Part shown: positions 17,454 through 26,161 of the stretch, piece after piece | Numbering within the stretch: position 1 is the stretch's first letter | Layout of the letters: each line of letters starts with the position of its first letter | Source of the DNA: Candidatus Firestonebacteria bacterium RIFOXYD2_FULL_39_29 | GTDB taxonomy: Bacteria > Oederibacteriota > D2-FULL-39-29 | Direction: 5' to 3' | DNA length: 64,000 nt | Assembly (NCBI GenBank): GCA_001778375.1 | Contig: MFGV01000001.1 | Location: forward strand, 20,073-84,072 | Position numbers and translations under genes: made by a program | The notes under the pieces: generated by a model | What the model was told of the DNA's origin: nothing | What the model saw: the letters and a program-made list of their open reading frames with translations, nothing else | Database searches by the model: none

Positions 17454-18668
17454 TTAAAGTTTTTTTGCAATAAAATTCTTTTCAAGCCTTGCATATTCAG
17501 GTAATTGTCCGCCGATAAGAGGAGTAACATATTTAATAAACTTACCTGTAATATACATTCCATCAGTACTGATAAAGTCCTGGGGGACTTTACGTTCTTT
17601 ATTTGCGATGTTATCTAAATCGGAAACTCCGGTAGAACATTTATACGGATCCTCTGAATCTCTGACAAGCGTTACCATCATACCGCTCTTTCCTTCTATT
17701 CCATGCCTTACGGCCATTGTGCCTGAAACAAAAGCTTCTTCCTGATCAACTTTAGATTGAGCCATTCCGGATACTCTTTGAATCGTCCCCGGCTTATCGC
17801 AGCGGGCTTTTATTTTCATATTTTCAGCTATGATGGAAACAAGAGTTTCACCTACTCCTCCAAGCTGTTTATGTCCGAACTTATCTGTATCAATAGACCT
17901 TTTTGAAGAAGTTAAATACTCTCCTTTTTCATCTTTCAAGCCCTCACAGCAAGTTATAACCGCGAAGCCGAGTTTTTTATAGACTTTGTCCAGTGTTGAA
18001 AGAAATTTATCCTGATTAAAAGGCACTTCGGGTAAAAGTATAATGTGCGGCGCATCGTTTTCTTTTAGTCTTGCAAGCGCAGTAGAAGCAGTAATCCAGC
18101 CGGCGTTCCTGCCCATTGTCTCGATAACCTTAATAGTGTCTGAAGTATATATAGCCTCGGTATCAAGACCTGCATCTCTAACAGCCATTGCCAACCATCT
18201 TGAAACAGAACCGTATCCCGGGCAATGATCAGTCACTGCCAAGTCATTATCAACGGTCTTTGGAAGCCCCATAACTCTGAGTTCATACTTTTTTGAAACG
18301 GCAAGCTTATGAACTTTATTTGCCGTATCCATCGAATCATTTCCGCCGGCCACGAAAAAGTAGCGGATATTGTGAGCCTCTAGAACCTTCAGAAGTTTTT
18401 CAAAGTCATCATCATTTTTAAGCTTATGTCTGGAAGAACCTAACGCAGAGGAAGGAGTAACACGAAGCAACTCAATATTTCTCTTGGTTTCTTTATTCAA
18501 GTCAATCATATTCTCGTTTAGAACACCCAAAATCCCGTTAATTGAGCCATACATTGCCGTGATTTCTTTATGTTTTGAAGCTTCTTGAATTGCTCCCGAG
18601 ATACTGCTATTAATGACAGCCGTAGGTCCGCCGGATTGGGCAAATAACGCATTTCCTTTCAAAGCCAT
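17454..18668 (-). CDS. pfp: 6-phosphofructokinase, pyrophosphate-dependent type
   Basis: 404 residues of the PFK family. Two diagnostic positions point to PPi rather than ATP: GGNDSMDTA has Asp where ATP enzymes have Gly (GGDGS), and PKTVDNDL has Lys where ATP enzymes have Gly (PGTIDND). Also visible are FAQSGGPTAVINSS and the substrate loop ETMGRNAGW. The ribosome-binding site AAGGAG lies within the perfect palindrome aaggagctcctt ahead of the ATG, which could mask it. The co-encoded H+-pyrophosphatase fits a PPi-based glycolysis. Confidence 0.92.
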   Translation of the reverse strand: MALKGNALFAQSGGPTAVINSSISGAIQEASKHKEITAMYGSINGILGVLNENMIDLNKETKRNIELLRVTPSSALGSSRHKLKNDDDFEKLLKVLEAHNIRYFFVAGGNDSMDTANKVHKLAVSKKYELRVMGLPKTVDNDLAVTDHCPGYGSVSRWLAMAVRDAGLDTEAIYTSDTIKVIETMGRNAGWITASTALARLKENDAPHIILLPEVPFNQDKFLSTLDKVYKKLGFAVITCCEGLKDEKGEYLTSSKRSIDTDKFGHKQLGGVGETLVSIIAENMKIKARCDKPGTIQRVSGMAQSKVDQEEAFVSGTMAVRHGIEGKSGMMVTLVRDSEDPYKCSTGVSDLDNIANKERKVPQDFISTDGMYITGKFIKYVTPLIGGQLPEYARLEKNFIAKKL

Positions 18669-18703
18669 TTAAGGAGCTCCTTCCAAATTTTTAAATCTAC
18701 AAT

Positions 18704-19738
18704 CTACTTAATAAATTTTGTAAGCACGTCAATATTAATATCACGGTTCTTCATTAAAAAGTCTACGGCCTGATCTTTAGTAAATGAGTTATGGATAACT
18801 TTATTTACTGCAAGTGCTGCCGCAAGAGGATCTTCTTTGCCGGGAAACAGGATATTTCGGCCCACTAAAGCACCTCTTACATTCTTTCCGGCTTTCATAC
18901 CTGTTTCAAATTCTGAAATAGTACCTGTCGGATCGCCTTTTGATTCACCGCCAAGCATAAGAATCGGCAAAGTTGTCGCTCTTACTACTCTTTCATAATT
19001 CTCGCCATAAGGTATTTTAAGCCAGAGATTTCTGGAAGAATCGCCCATAGCGGAAGCAACGCCGATTATCTTCACCATTTCAGTGAGTGATTTCTGGACT
19101 TTAAAACCATCGGAAGTAACAAAAAGCGGCTCCAGAAAAGTAGGCATTTCATATTTGTTAAGTTCGCTTATCATATTTGCACAATAAAGTACGGTCTTTG
19201 CAGAATCATAACTGGTCGTATCAAGGCGTAACATAGTCTTTGCGCCGTCCATATTCAGCAAGCGGAGAGATTCTGAAGAAAAACAGGTAAACGTATCATC
19301 CATCTCAAATTTTGTTCCCGCCAAACCACCCCTATTCATAGAGCCAAGCATTACTTTGTCATCCAGGAAGGAAGGTCCGCCGTTCTTCTTGACCAGATAG
19401 TTAATTATAAACAGATCTTCTATTACGTCAGTAGTAGCCATTATTCCGTCAAAATCCGGATGCGTAATAACTCTGAGTACTCTGCCCAGATATTGGTGCC
19501 TGTCGGACATAGCAATAGGATCATCGCCGTTTTTGTTTACCATACGCCCCGGATGATCAGCAGCTAAAATGGTAAGTTTACCATCTTTTGTTATTTTCTT
19601 TCTTTTCTTTCTTTCTTTTGCTTCTTTAAGAATAACCTCAGGGGAATCCACCCTGACATCCGTGATAGCATCAAACATCTTCTTTGTGAAGAATTGGGAC
19701 AACTTGAACTCATAATTCCCTACTTGATAAGCAGCCAT
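18704..19738 (-). CDS. class I aldolase-like TIM barrel (Cgl0159-type family)
   Basis: 344 residues. The motifs LAADHPGRM, GSMNRGGLAGTKFEMDD, WLKIPYG, PILMLGGESKGDP and GALVGRNILFP match the Cgl0159-like (beta/alpha)8 family related to DeoC/FbaB aldolases; the lysine in WLKIPYG is a plausible Schiff-base residue. As first gene of a run with phosphofructokinase and transketolase, it may be the fructose-bisphosphate or a related sugar-phosphate aldolase. That role is inference. It is preceded by a good promoter, a palindromic operator-like site and a TAGGAGG ribosome-binding site. Confidence 0.8.
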   Translation of the reverse strand: MAAYQVGNYEFKLSQFFTKKMFDAITDVRVDSPEVILKEAKERKKRKKITKDGKLTILAADHPGRMVNKNGDDPIAMSDRHQYLGRVLRVITHPDFDGIMATTDVIEDLFIINYLVKKNGGPSFLDDKVMLGSMNRGGLAGTKFEMDDTFTCFSSESLRLLNMDGAKTMLRLDTTSYDSAKTVLYCANMISELNKYEMPTFLEPLFVTSDGFKVQKSLTEMVKIIGVASAMGDSSRNLWLKIPYGENYERVVRATTLPILMLGGESKGDPTGTISEFETGMKAGKNVRGALVGRNILFPGKEDPLAAALAVNKVIHNSFTKDQAVDFLMKNRDINIDVLTKFIK

Positions 19739-19782
19739 TTTTATTTCCTCCTATAAAAAAATATATGCAGTTTTTTTATTCA

Positions 19783-19804
19783 ACAATACAACATGTTGTA
19801 TTGT
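19783..19804. promoter_or_regulatory. perfect 22-bp palindrome, likely operator
   Basis: Half-site acaatacaaca followed immediately by its exact complement. It lies about 25-50 nt downstream of the predicted transcription start and 45 bp before the aldolase ATG, the position expected for a repressor. No U-run follows, so it is unlikely to be a terminator. Confidence 0.7.
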
Positions 19805-19836
19805 CCTTATCTTACAAACACAAAACAATTACCGTA

Positions 19837-19866
19837 ATTATAGCATTTATGAATGGATTTTTTCAA
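19837..19866 (-). promoter_or_regulatory. sigma-70 promoter of the PPi-glycolysis run
   Basis: Minus strand TTGAAA (19861-19866), 18 nt, TATAAT (19837-19842). The remaining 19867-20020 shows no further clear element. Confidence 0.75.
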
Positions 19867-20020
19867 GTGGTTTTATGTCCAAAAGTCAGGTGTATACAGC
19901 ATATTTTATCTTCCCAATACGGTTAAAACTGAAATCTTATACAAGTTTAGATACCGGGACGATCATAAATGTTTTCTTTTGCATTGACTGCTTATTACAA
20001 CTTCGTTTTATCTATGAATT

Positions 20021-21139
20021 TTAAGGCAGGAGTTCTTTTATTTTTTCAATAATTTCTTCAGGTTTTATAGAAAGCACACTGCCATCTTCATGTCTCACCC
20101 ACAAATGTTTTTTGCCTAAAGGATTCCACTGCTTCGGATCAGTAGGACCAAAAATAGCTACAGTTTTTGTCCCCACAGCGGCAGCAACATGCAATACACC
20201 GGTATCATTACAGACAAATACATCCAATAAACTTATCATTGAAGCAAACTGTCTTAATGGGAGTGCATTTTGAATAAATACTTCATTTTTCGCAATCTTT
20301 CTGAATATTCCAGCAAGATCTTTTTCTTTGGGTCCGTGAAATATTATCACTTTTGTCTTAGGAATATCTGTAAAATAATCGCTAATTTCTGCAAATTTTT
20401 CTACAGGCCACCGGTTTAATAATACATTTGCACCAAGATGGATCCCTATAATTGTATTTTCAGATTTGATAATACCGCGTTGTTCCAATCTTTCTCCTGC
20501 AGATATTTTCTCTTTTGCGGAGATATGCATATAATGCTCTATATTAACAATAGGGATATTCAAATAACTTAAAATGTCAAGATTTCTAATTACCTGATGT
20601 TTTATTGCTAACGGATCATAAGGGACCGGAGTAGTAAGAAAAGCATCGGTATAGCGCTTTTTTCCGAAGTATTCACCATCATAACCGGCTCTTATTTTAG
20701 CCCTGCTTAAAAATGCCAGCAGCAAACTTGTAAAGGAAACAGATGTGCTTCCTGCGATTATGGCAATGTCATATTTGTTTCTCTTAAGAATATTTATGAA
20801 AGATAGAATCTTCAAAGGAAAAAAGAACTCTTTCTTGCTAAAAACTATTACTTCTTTTATTAGCGGACTATTTATAAATATATCTTTTTCTGAAAGCTGA
20901 GGGCGCGCAATAATATCTATTTCGGCATCAGGAAAAGCTTTACTCAGGTTTGGGATTATTGCTGTGCTGATAAGAACATCACCCATTGGGTCATGTTGCC
21001 TTACTATAAGTATTTTTTTAATTTTACCAAAATCTATTTCTGCTGGGGAGATATTTATACTTTTTTTAAAAAGTATCTTTACCAGCACACCCTTCAAAAC
21101 ATTCTCAAGATTGTGAAAAAAAAGCCTTGTCTTGTTCAT
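20021..21139 (-). CDS. glycosyltransferase family 9 (heptosyltransferase-like)
   Basis: 372 residues with the two-Rossmann layout of ADP-heptose:LPS heptosyltransferases. Visible: ILIVRQHDPMGDVLIST near the N-terminus, GIHLGANVLLNRWP at the domain junction, and FVCNDTGVLHVAAAVGTKTV followed by IFGPTDPKQWNPLG in the donor-binding domain. It suggests lipopolysaccharide-type surface glycan synthesis. Its ATG follows the upstream methyltransferase stop with no gap (TAGATG). Confidence 0.92.
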   Translation of the reverse strand: MNKTRLFFHNLENVLKGVLVKILFKKSINISPAEIDFGKIKKILIVRQHDPMGDVLISTAIIPNLSKAFPDAEIDIIARPQLSEKDIFINSPLIKEVIVFSKKEFFFPLKILSFINILKRNKYDIAIIAGSTSVSFTSLLLAFLSRAKIRAGYDGEYFGKKRYTDAFLTTPVPYDPLAIKHQVIRNLDILSYLNIPIVNIEHYMHISAKEKISAGERLEQRGIIKSENTIIGIHLGANVLLNRWPVEKFAEISDYFTDIPKTKVIIFHGPKEKDLAGIFRKIAKNEVFIQNALPLRQFASMISLLDVFVCNDTGVLHVAAAVGTKTVAIFGPTDPKQWNPLGKKHLWVRHEDGSVLSIKPEEIIEKIKELLP

Positions 21140-21640
21140 CTAGTTATTCTTTTTTACGCTTAAGCTAACTTCGACATATAAAGCAGGAAAAATAAAAGCC
21201 AGGTACTTTTCCCATCTCCGGGGAAACAGGTTAGCAAAATAACCAACAAGAATAATATTATATAGATCTGTAAAGTATATTTTATATTTTATTATTTTTA
21301 CAATACCTCTTTGCTCCAGCCAGACGAAAGTATTGTAACCGAAATGATATTTATGAGTTAGATCACTGTAGGATAACTGGCTGGAATAGTGCGGCGTAAT
21401 AATCCTTATTTCTGCGTCCGGCTTGGATATTCTGCAGATCTCTTTTATAAAATCAAACGGCTCCGCAACATGCTCTATTATATGAGAACAGTTTACAAGA
21501 TCAAACTCATTCTCTTTGAACGGATATGGTATTTTGTCAAGATCATAAACTATATCAACACAAGGATATTTATGTCTATCGAGGCCTATAGCATCAGGCA
21601 TTTTATTATTTCCACAACCTAAATCAAGTATCTTCTTCAT
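21140..21640 (-). CDS. class I SAM-dependent methyltransferase
   Basis: 166 residues. The SAM-binding loop ILDLGCGNNKMPDAIGLD and the downstream FDLVNCSHIIEHV match methyltransferase motifs I and III-IV. Short for the class, with a basic hydrophobic C-terminus that may sit on the membrane. Directly coupled to the GT9 gene, so it probably acts on a surface glycan or lipid precursor. Substrate unknown. Ribosome-binding site AGAGGT. Confidence 0.85.
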   Translation of the reverse strand: MKKILDLGCGNNKMPDAIGLDRHKYPCVDIVYDLDKIPYPFKENEFDLVNCSHIIEHVAEPFDFIKEICRISKPDAEIRIITPHYSSQLSYSDLTHKYHFGYNTFVWLEQRGIVKIIKYKIYFTDLYNIILVGYFANLFPRRWEKYLAFIFPALYVEVSLSVKKNN

Positions 21641-21732
21641 TTTAACCTCTAGGTTTTTAAATTACAAATATTTCTTTTTTTCGCCTTGAAGAATTGAGTC
21701 CTTTAAGCTTCCTTTACTAATTTTACTTGCTT

Positions 21733-22332
21733 TCATAGCCAGGGATTGAAAAGTTCAAATATTCCTTTACGGATAAGCATAACCGCAATTGCTGCCAACA
21801 AAATGCTGGCAATCTTTCCTATGGCTTTCATGCCGTCTTTCCCAAGTATCTTCATAAGCACTTTAGAAAACCTAAACATAAGAGCCGCTATTATCAGATT
21901 TACAGCCAGGGCAAGAGAAATTACCGGTAATCTATATATTCCTTTAAATACTAATAAAGTTGTAAGCACCGCCGGTCCTATCATTAAAGGAATTGCAAGC
22001 GGTACTACCGAAAAATCATCTTCAAATTTCTCCAATTTCTCTTTTTCTTTACTGATGGATCTTATCGAAAATACCAATAAAAGAAGACCTCCTGCTATTT
22101 TAAAATCAGACATAGTTATGCCAAGAAATTTCAGTATGTATTCGCCGACAAAAACAAAAACAATACCGATTACAAATGCTACAATCACAGAACGTAGAAC
22201 TATTACTTTCAACCTCTCTTTATCTGCATTTTGCGTATAGTAGATAAAAAAAGGAACAGTACCTAAAGCATCGAGAGCTACAAACAGAGGAATAAAAGCC
22301 AGTAGAAATTGCGTAAAAAACACATTAAGCAT
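21733..22332 (-). CDS. MarC family integral membrane protein
   Basis: 199 residues with six hydrophobic helices. Family features: ALDALGTVPFFIYYT in the first helices, KIAGGLLLLVFSIRSI, and VPLAIPLMIGPAVLTTLLV. MarC/UPF0056 proteins have no established transport substrate. The start lies inside the end of coaD (8-bp overlap), indicating co-translation. Confidence 0.93.
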   Translation of the reverse strand: MLNVFFTQFLLAFIPLFVALDALGTVPFFIYYTQNADKERLKVIVLRSVIVAFVIGIVFVFVGEYILKFLGITMSDFKIAGGLLLLVFSIRSISKEKEKLEKFEDDFSVVPLAIPLMIGPAVLTTLLVFKGIYRLPVISLALAVNLIIAALMFRFSKVLMKILGKDGMKAIGKIASILLAAIAVMLIRKGIFELFNPWL

Positions 22333-22810
22333 TTTTCAGTTTTTCCTTCAATCTGTCAACAATAAATGGAGGTACAAACTTGGAGACATCTCCACCTAAA
22401 GATGATACTTCCCTGACTATACTTGAACTCAAGTAAGTATATTCAACGGACGGCATCATATAGACCATGTCAAGCTGATTATTAAGAGATCTATTAACTA
22501 AAGCCATTTGAAATTCATATTCAAAATCTGCAATAGCGCGAAGACCTCTGATTATAACATTTGCCTTTACTTTCTTTGCGTAGCTCACCAAAAGTCCATC
22601 AAACTTATCAACTTTAATATCACCATATCCTTTCGTTGCCTGTTTGATCATTTTAACTCTTTCGTCTATAGTGAAAAGAGCTTTTTTATGAGGATTAACA
22701 ACCACAGCAATAGTGAGATCATCAAACAGTTTACGGCTTCTTTTTAAAAGATCAAGATGTCCAAAAGTAATAGGATCAAAACTTCCGGGATAGATTGCTT
22801 TTGTTTTCAT
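22325..22810 (-). CDS. coaD: phosphopantetheine adenylyltransferase
   Basis: Transfers AMP to 4'-phosphopantetheine in coenzyme A synthesis. 161 residues, standard length. AIYPGSFDPITFGHLDLLKRS carries the TxGH nucleotidyl-transfer motif, VIIRGLRAIADFEYEFQMA is the substrate region and YTYLSSSIVREV the second ATP motif (SSSxVR). Ribosome-binding site AAAGGAGA. It follows rsmD, the usual neighbour in bacteria. Confidence 0.97.
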   Translation of the reverse strand: MKTKAIYPGSFDPITFGHLDLLKRSRKLFDDLTIAVVVNPHKKALFTIDERVKMIKQATKGYGDIKVDKFDGLLVSYAKKVKANVIIRGLRAIADFEYEFQMALVNRSLNNQLDMVYMMPSVEYTYLSSSIVREVSSLGGDVSKFVPPFIVDRLKEKLKNA

Positions 22811-22833
22811 TGTTTATCTCCTTTAAAAACCAG

Positions 22834-22906
22834 GTGCCTAGTGCCAGGCACAAGGCGATAGGAACAATTAAATATTCTTCTTTTCCAAGAACTAAGTGCC
22901 AAGAAC
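22834..22906. repeat. two runs of degenerate heptamers between rsmD and coaD
   Basis: 22834-22861 reads as gtgccta, gtgccag, gcacaag, gcgatag. 22885-22912 reads as ccaagaa, ctaagtg, ccaagaa, cctagct, running into the rsmD stop at 22907. Confidence 0.6.
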
Positions 22907-23449
22907 CTAGCTTTTTCTTTTTAAGAACGAAAGTACGGTGTCGCCGTAAAAACGTTCTTTTATAAGATTAAAATTTGTATCCAGTATTTCTTTCTTATGG
23001 CGTTTTACGATCACCACACTATTTTCATTTAGAATATCACTTGTTTCCAGCTTTTTCAATATGTTTTTAATAAGACCGAGTTCATAAGGCGGATCAAGAA
23101 ATACCAGAAGAAATTTTTTTCCTTTTTTAGAAAGAACATCTAAGGCTCTGGAAGCATCAGAGTTAATCACTTCCGCTGAAATAAAGCCTAATATTCTAAG
23201 ATTTTCCCTGATTAATCCGGCACATTTTTCATTACTGTCTACAAAAACCGCTTCTCTTGCCCCCCGGCTTAGAGCCTCAATACCAACACTCCCGCTTCCG
23301 GCAAATAAATCTAAAAATACTGAATCACTTATATCATACTTCAATATTTCAAATAAGGATTGCTTAACCCTGTCACTTATAGGGCGAATAGTAAGATTGT
23401 TGTTCATCTTTACTTTTCTGCTTCTTGCAATACCGCCGATTACTCTCAT
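22907..23449 (-). CDS. rsmD: 16S rRNA (guanine966-N2)-methyltransferase
   Basis: 180 residues. MRVIGGIARSRKV at the start, DLFAGSGSVGIEALSRGA (SAM loop) and FLDPPYEL (the DPPY catalytic motif for N-methylation of guanine) identify the family. The start is ATG 23449 with a GAGAGGGG ribosome-binding site; a TTG 15 nt upstream overlaps that site and is unlikely. coaD follows on the same strand. Confidence 0.95.
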   Translation of the reverse strand: MRVIGGIARSRKVKMNNNLTIRPISDRVKQSLFEILKYDISDSVFLDLFAGSGSVGIEALSRGAREAVFVDSNEKCAGLIRENLRILGFISAEVINSDASRALDVLSKKGKKFLLVFLDPPYELGLIKNILKKLETSDILNENSVVIVKRHKKEILDTNFNLIKERFYGDTVLSFLKRKS

Positions 23450-23518
23450 GTAAGCCCCTCTCAATTTTTCAACCTATATTTGTTCTTGATTTATATGTAT
23501 TATTTGTATTTCAGCAGT

Positions 23519-23563
23519 GATTCCGCTGATTACAAAACTACGGGATTCCACTGATACAAGCGA
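23519..23563. repeat. dispersed 43-bp repeat, copy 1, with 9-nt periodicity
   Basis: 23519-23561 matches 45229-45271 at about 37 of 43 positions. Internally it reads as 9-mers around gattccNct (gattccgct, gattacaaa, then gattccact, gatacaagc). The rest of the recG-rsmD gap holds further word-like runs: cgttaca, cgttatc, atgttac near 23575, and cgtactt, tatactt near 23664. No gene is visible in the gap. Confidence 0.65.
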
Positions 23564-23721
23564 TTCCGTTAAAACGTTACACGTTATCATGTTACTAACG
23601 TTCTACTTTAATGTGGTATTTAATTTATTAATAACTAAATACAATAAACTTCGTACTGTACATCGTACTTTATACTTTTACTTACTGCGCCTCCGAGCAT
23701 CAGACCCTCTGCGCCTCAGCT

Positions 23722-25803
23722 TTAACTGATGGTAATCATCTCCAGATCCTTTGAAAATCTTTCTTTAAAAAATACTCCCAGCTTAATATTTTCTTGTTTC
23801 TTAAAATCCGGATCCTGTTCTATGATATTATGTGCTTCTTCCCTTGCCATTTCAAGGAGCTCCCTGTCTTTTTCCAAATTAATAAGCTTTAGATCTAATT
23901 CTCCATGCTGATTAGCTCCGAATAGTTCGCCGGGTCCCCTGATATCAAGATCCGCTTCAGCAATTTTAAAACCATCATTTATTTGCTCCATTATCCGCAT
24001 ACGTTTAAAAGAATCAGAAGATTGAAGCCAGCCCGTCATAAGATAACAATAAGATCTTGCAGTACCCCTTCCCACCCGTCCCCTAAGCTGATGAAGCTGA
24101 GCCAGCCCAAACCTCTCAGCATGTTCAATAAGCATAATTGTGGCATTAGAAACATCAATACCGACTTCTATGACAGTCGTAGAGACCAGAATATTTATTT
24201 TCTTCGACTTAAAATCATTCATTACAGCTTCTTTCTCTTCAGAAGACATCCTGCCATGAATAAGTCCGACCTTATAATCCTTAAATACGATATTCTGCAA
24301 TTGCAGGGCTTCCTGCTCCGCCGCTTTTAAAAGAGATTTTGAAGACTCTTCCACCAACGGATATACGATATAAACCTGTTCACCTGCTTTCAACCTTTGA
24401 GAGATAAAACCATATACTTCCTGTCTTTTCTTTTCCGGTTGCCATTTCGTATAGATAGGCTGACGCCCCGGCGGTAACTCATCAATTACAGACAAATCCG
24501 TATCCCCATAAAGAGTAAGAACAAGAGCTCTCGGAAAAGGTGTTGCAGTCATCATAAGCGCATCAGGAAACACCCCCTTTGCTTCAAGTGCCAGGCGTTG
24601 AAACACTCCAAATTTATGTCTCTCATCAATTACAACAAAACCCAGATTCTTAAAAGCAACATCCTCTTGCAGTAAAGCATGAGTCCCTATCACCAGGGAC
24701 ACCTTTCCGTCGGCTATCGCAGCCAGTGACTCTCTCCTTACTTTTGCTGTAATCTTACTTGTTAAAAGTAAAATTGATTTGTCATATCCGGTTAATGAAA
24801 ATATTTTTTTAAAAGTCGCATAATGCTGTTCGGCTAATATTTCCGTTGGCGCCATGACCGCTGCCTGATAATTATTTTCCAGAACAGGGATAAGAGCAAG
24901 AAGTGCTACAATAGTCTTTCCCGAACCTACGTCTCCTTGAAGGAGACGATTCATAGGGGATTTCTTCAGGAGATCCTTTCTGATATCCTCAAGAACTCTT
25001 ACTTGAGCTCCGGTAAGAGTAAATCCTATTTTACTTATTATCTTTTCAATAATTGACGGATTTATGATATAATTTCTGTTCTTTACTTTTTTCCCAAAAT
25101 ATTTCTTCCGTTTTGCCAGAAAAAGCTGAAGTATCAAAAGTTCATTAAAAACCAGCCGCTGCCGGGCTTTTTCCAAATCGCACAAATTCTTCGGAAAATG
25201 AATATTCAGTACAGCTTCTTTTATTATATACAGGTCCCGTTTTGATGTTAATTCCGGGGATAATATCTCATGGATATCCACAAGATTATTTTTTATAAGT
25301 TCTGCCATTACCTCCCGAAAAAACACATTTGTGAGGATTTTCGTAGTCTTATAAAAAGACAGAATTTCCCCTTCTGCTATTGCTTTATTCTCAAATTCTT
25401 CAATAAATTCAAAAGAATCATTTGAAGCAGTGATTTGTTTTCCCCATCTTGTATTCTCAACTGTATCCCAAATTACAACTCTTCTGCCGGCCAGCAAAGC
25501 AGGTTTCATATAAGGTCTATTGTACCAAATCCAGGTTAGAGTCCCGCCGCTTTCATCTTCTATCAGCACTTTTAGAATATTTCTTCCGGGTTTTCGAAGT
25601 TCTTCTAATCCTGAAATTCTACCTTTAATAAAATATTTTCCGCCGCTTTCTATGGAAGAAACAGGAGTAATCCTGCTTTTATGAACGTGCCAACGGGGGA
25701 AAAAAAACAGAAGGTCTTTAACAGATTTTACACCTATTCTTTTCAATGATGAGGCTTTTACCGGTCCGACACCTTTTATGTAGCGTAATTCTTCATCTGT
25801 CAT
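23722..25803 (-). CDS. recG: ATP-dependent DNA helicase RecG
   Basis: 693 residues, normal length. Wedge/OB domain in the N-terminal 250 residues, then Walker A LLQGDVGSGKTIVALLAL, MAPTEILAEQHY, the Walker B-like DERHKFGVFQR (DEQHRFG in most), TATPFPRAL, and the C-terminal LHQLRGRVGRGTARSYCYL. RecG remodels stalled forks and branched DNA. The gene diverges from rpmB across 98 bp. No clear ribosome-binding site precedes the ATG. Confidence 0.97.
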   Translation of the reverse strand: MTDEELRYIKGVGPVKASSLKRIGVKSVKDLLFFFPRWHVHKSRITPVSSIESGGKYFIKGRISGLEELRKPGRNILKVLIEDESGGTLTWIWYNRPYMKPALLAGRRVVIWDTVENTRWGKQITASNDSFEFIEEFENKAIAEGEILSFYKTTKILTNVFFREVMAELIKNNLVDIHEILSPELTSKRDLYIIKEAVLNIHFPKNLCDLEKARQRLVFNELLILQLFLAKRKKYFGKKVKNRNYIINPSIIEKIISKIGFTLTGAQVRVLEDIRKDLLKKSPMNRLLQGDVGSGKTIVALLALIPVLENNYQAAVMAPTEILAEQHYATFKKIFSLTGYDKSILLLTSKITAKVRRESLAAIADGKVSLVIGTHALLQEDVAFKNLGFVVIDERHKFGVFQRLALEAKGVFPDALMMTATPFPRALVLTLYGDTDLSVIDELPPGRQPIYTKWQPEKKRQEVYGFISQRLKAGEQVYIVYPLVEESSKSLLKAAEQEALQLQNIVFKDYKVGLIHGRMSSEEKEAVMNDFKSKKINILVSTTVIEVGIDVSNATIMLIEHAERFGLAQLHQLRGRVGRGTARSYCYLMTGWLQSSDSFKRMRIMEQINDGFKIAEADLDIRGPGELFGANQHGELDLKLINLEKDRELLEMAREEAHNIIEQDPDFKKQENIKLGVFFKERFSKDLEMITIS

Positions 25804-25812
25804 AGTTTCTTA

Positions 25813-25841
25813 TTGACTTTTTAACCCCTTTTCAATATAAT
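25813..25841 (+). promoter_or_regulatory. sigma-70 promoter of rpmB
   Basis: TTGACT (25813-25818), 17 nt, TATAAT (25836-25841), about 60 bp before the rpmB ATG. Confidence 0.85.
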
Positions 25842-25901
25842 CTACATAAGAATATCACAAAAACAGTAGTAATTTCAATTTGTTTTATAGAAGGAGAAAA
25901 T

Positions 25902-26057
25902 ATGTCAAAAGTTTGTTCCGTATGCGGCAAAAAACCATTGGTTATCAACCTGGTATCACATGCCAACAAAAAATGTTTAAGAAAGTCATACCCGAACCTT
26001 AGAAAAGTCAAGGGCGAAATGGTTTGCGCTAAGTGCCTGAAGAGAAAAGCTAGATAA
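25902..26057 (+). CDS. rpmB: 50S ribosomal protein L28
   Basis: 51 residues: MSKVCSVCGKKPL, then NLVSHANKKCLRKSYPNL, and CAKCLKRKAR at the end. The GK-x-P, SHAN and PNL motifs are L28 hallmarks. Two CxxC pairs (CSVC and CAKC) indicate a zinc-binding version. It is shorter than typical bacterial L28 (about 60-80 residues), lacking the C-terminal extension. AAGGAG lies 6 nt before the ATG. It is one of only two protein genes on the plus strand. Confidence 0.93.
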   Translation: MSKVCSVCGKKPLVINLVSHANKKCLRKSYPNLRKVKGEMVCAKCLKRKAR

Positions 26058-26069
26058 GAGCAGTTTCTG

Positions 26070-26090
26070 GGTGATAGGTTCTAGGGGACT
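26070..26090. repeat. three degenerate heptamers after rpmB
   Basis: ggtgata, ggttcta, ggggact in direct succession. The 26091-26161 remainder to the next gene shows nothing else clear. Confidence 0.5.
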
Positions 26091-26161
26091 GAAAGGACAA
26101 TAAAAGATCAGACACTGGTTTTAGGTTATAAGAAAACATAACTATTTTAGTTTTCCTAGAT

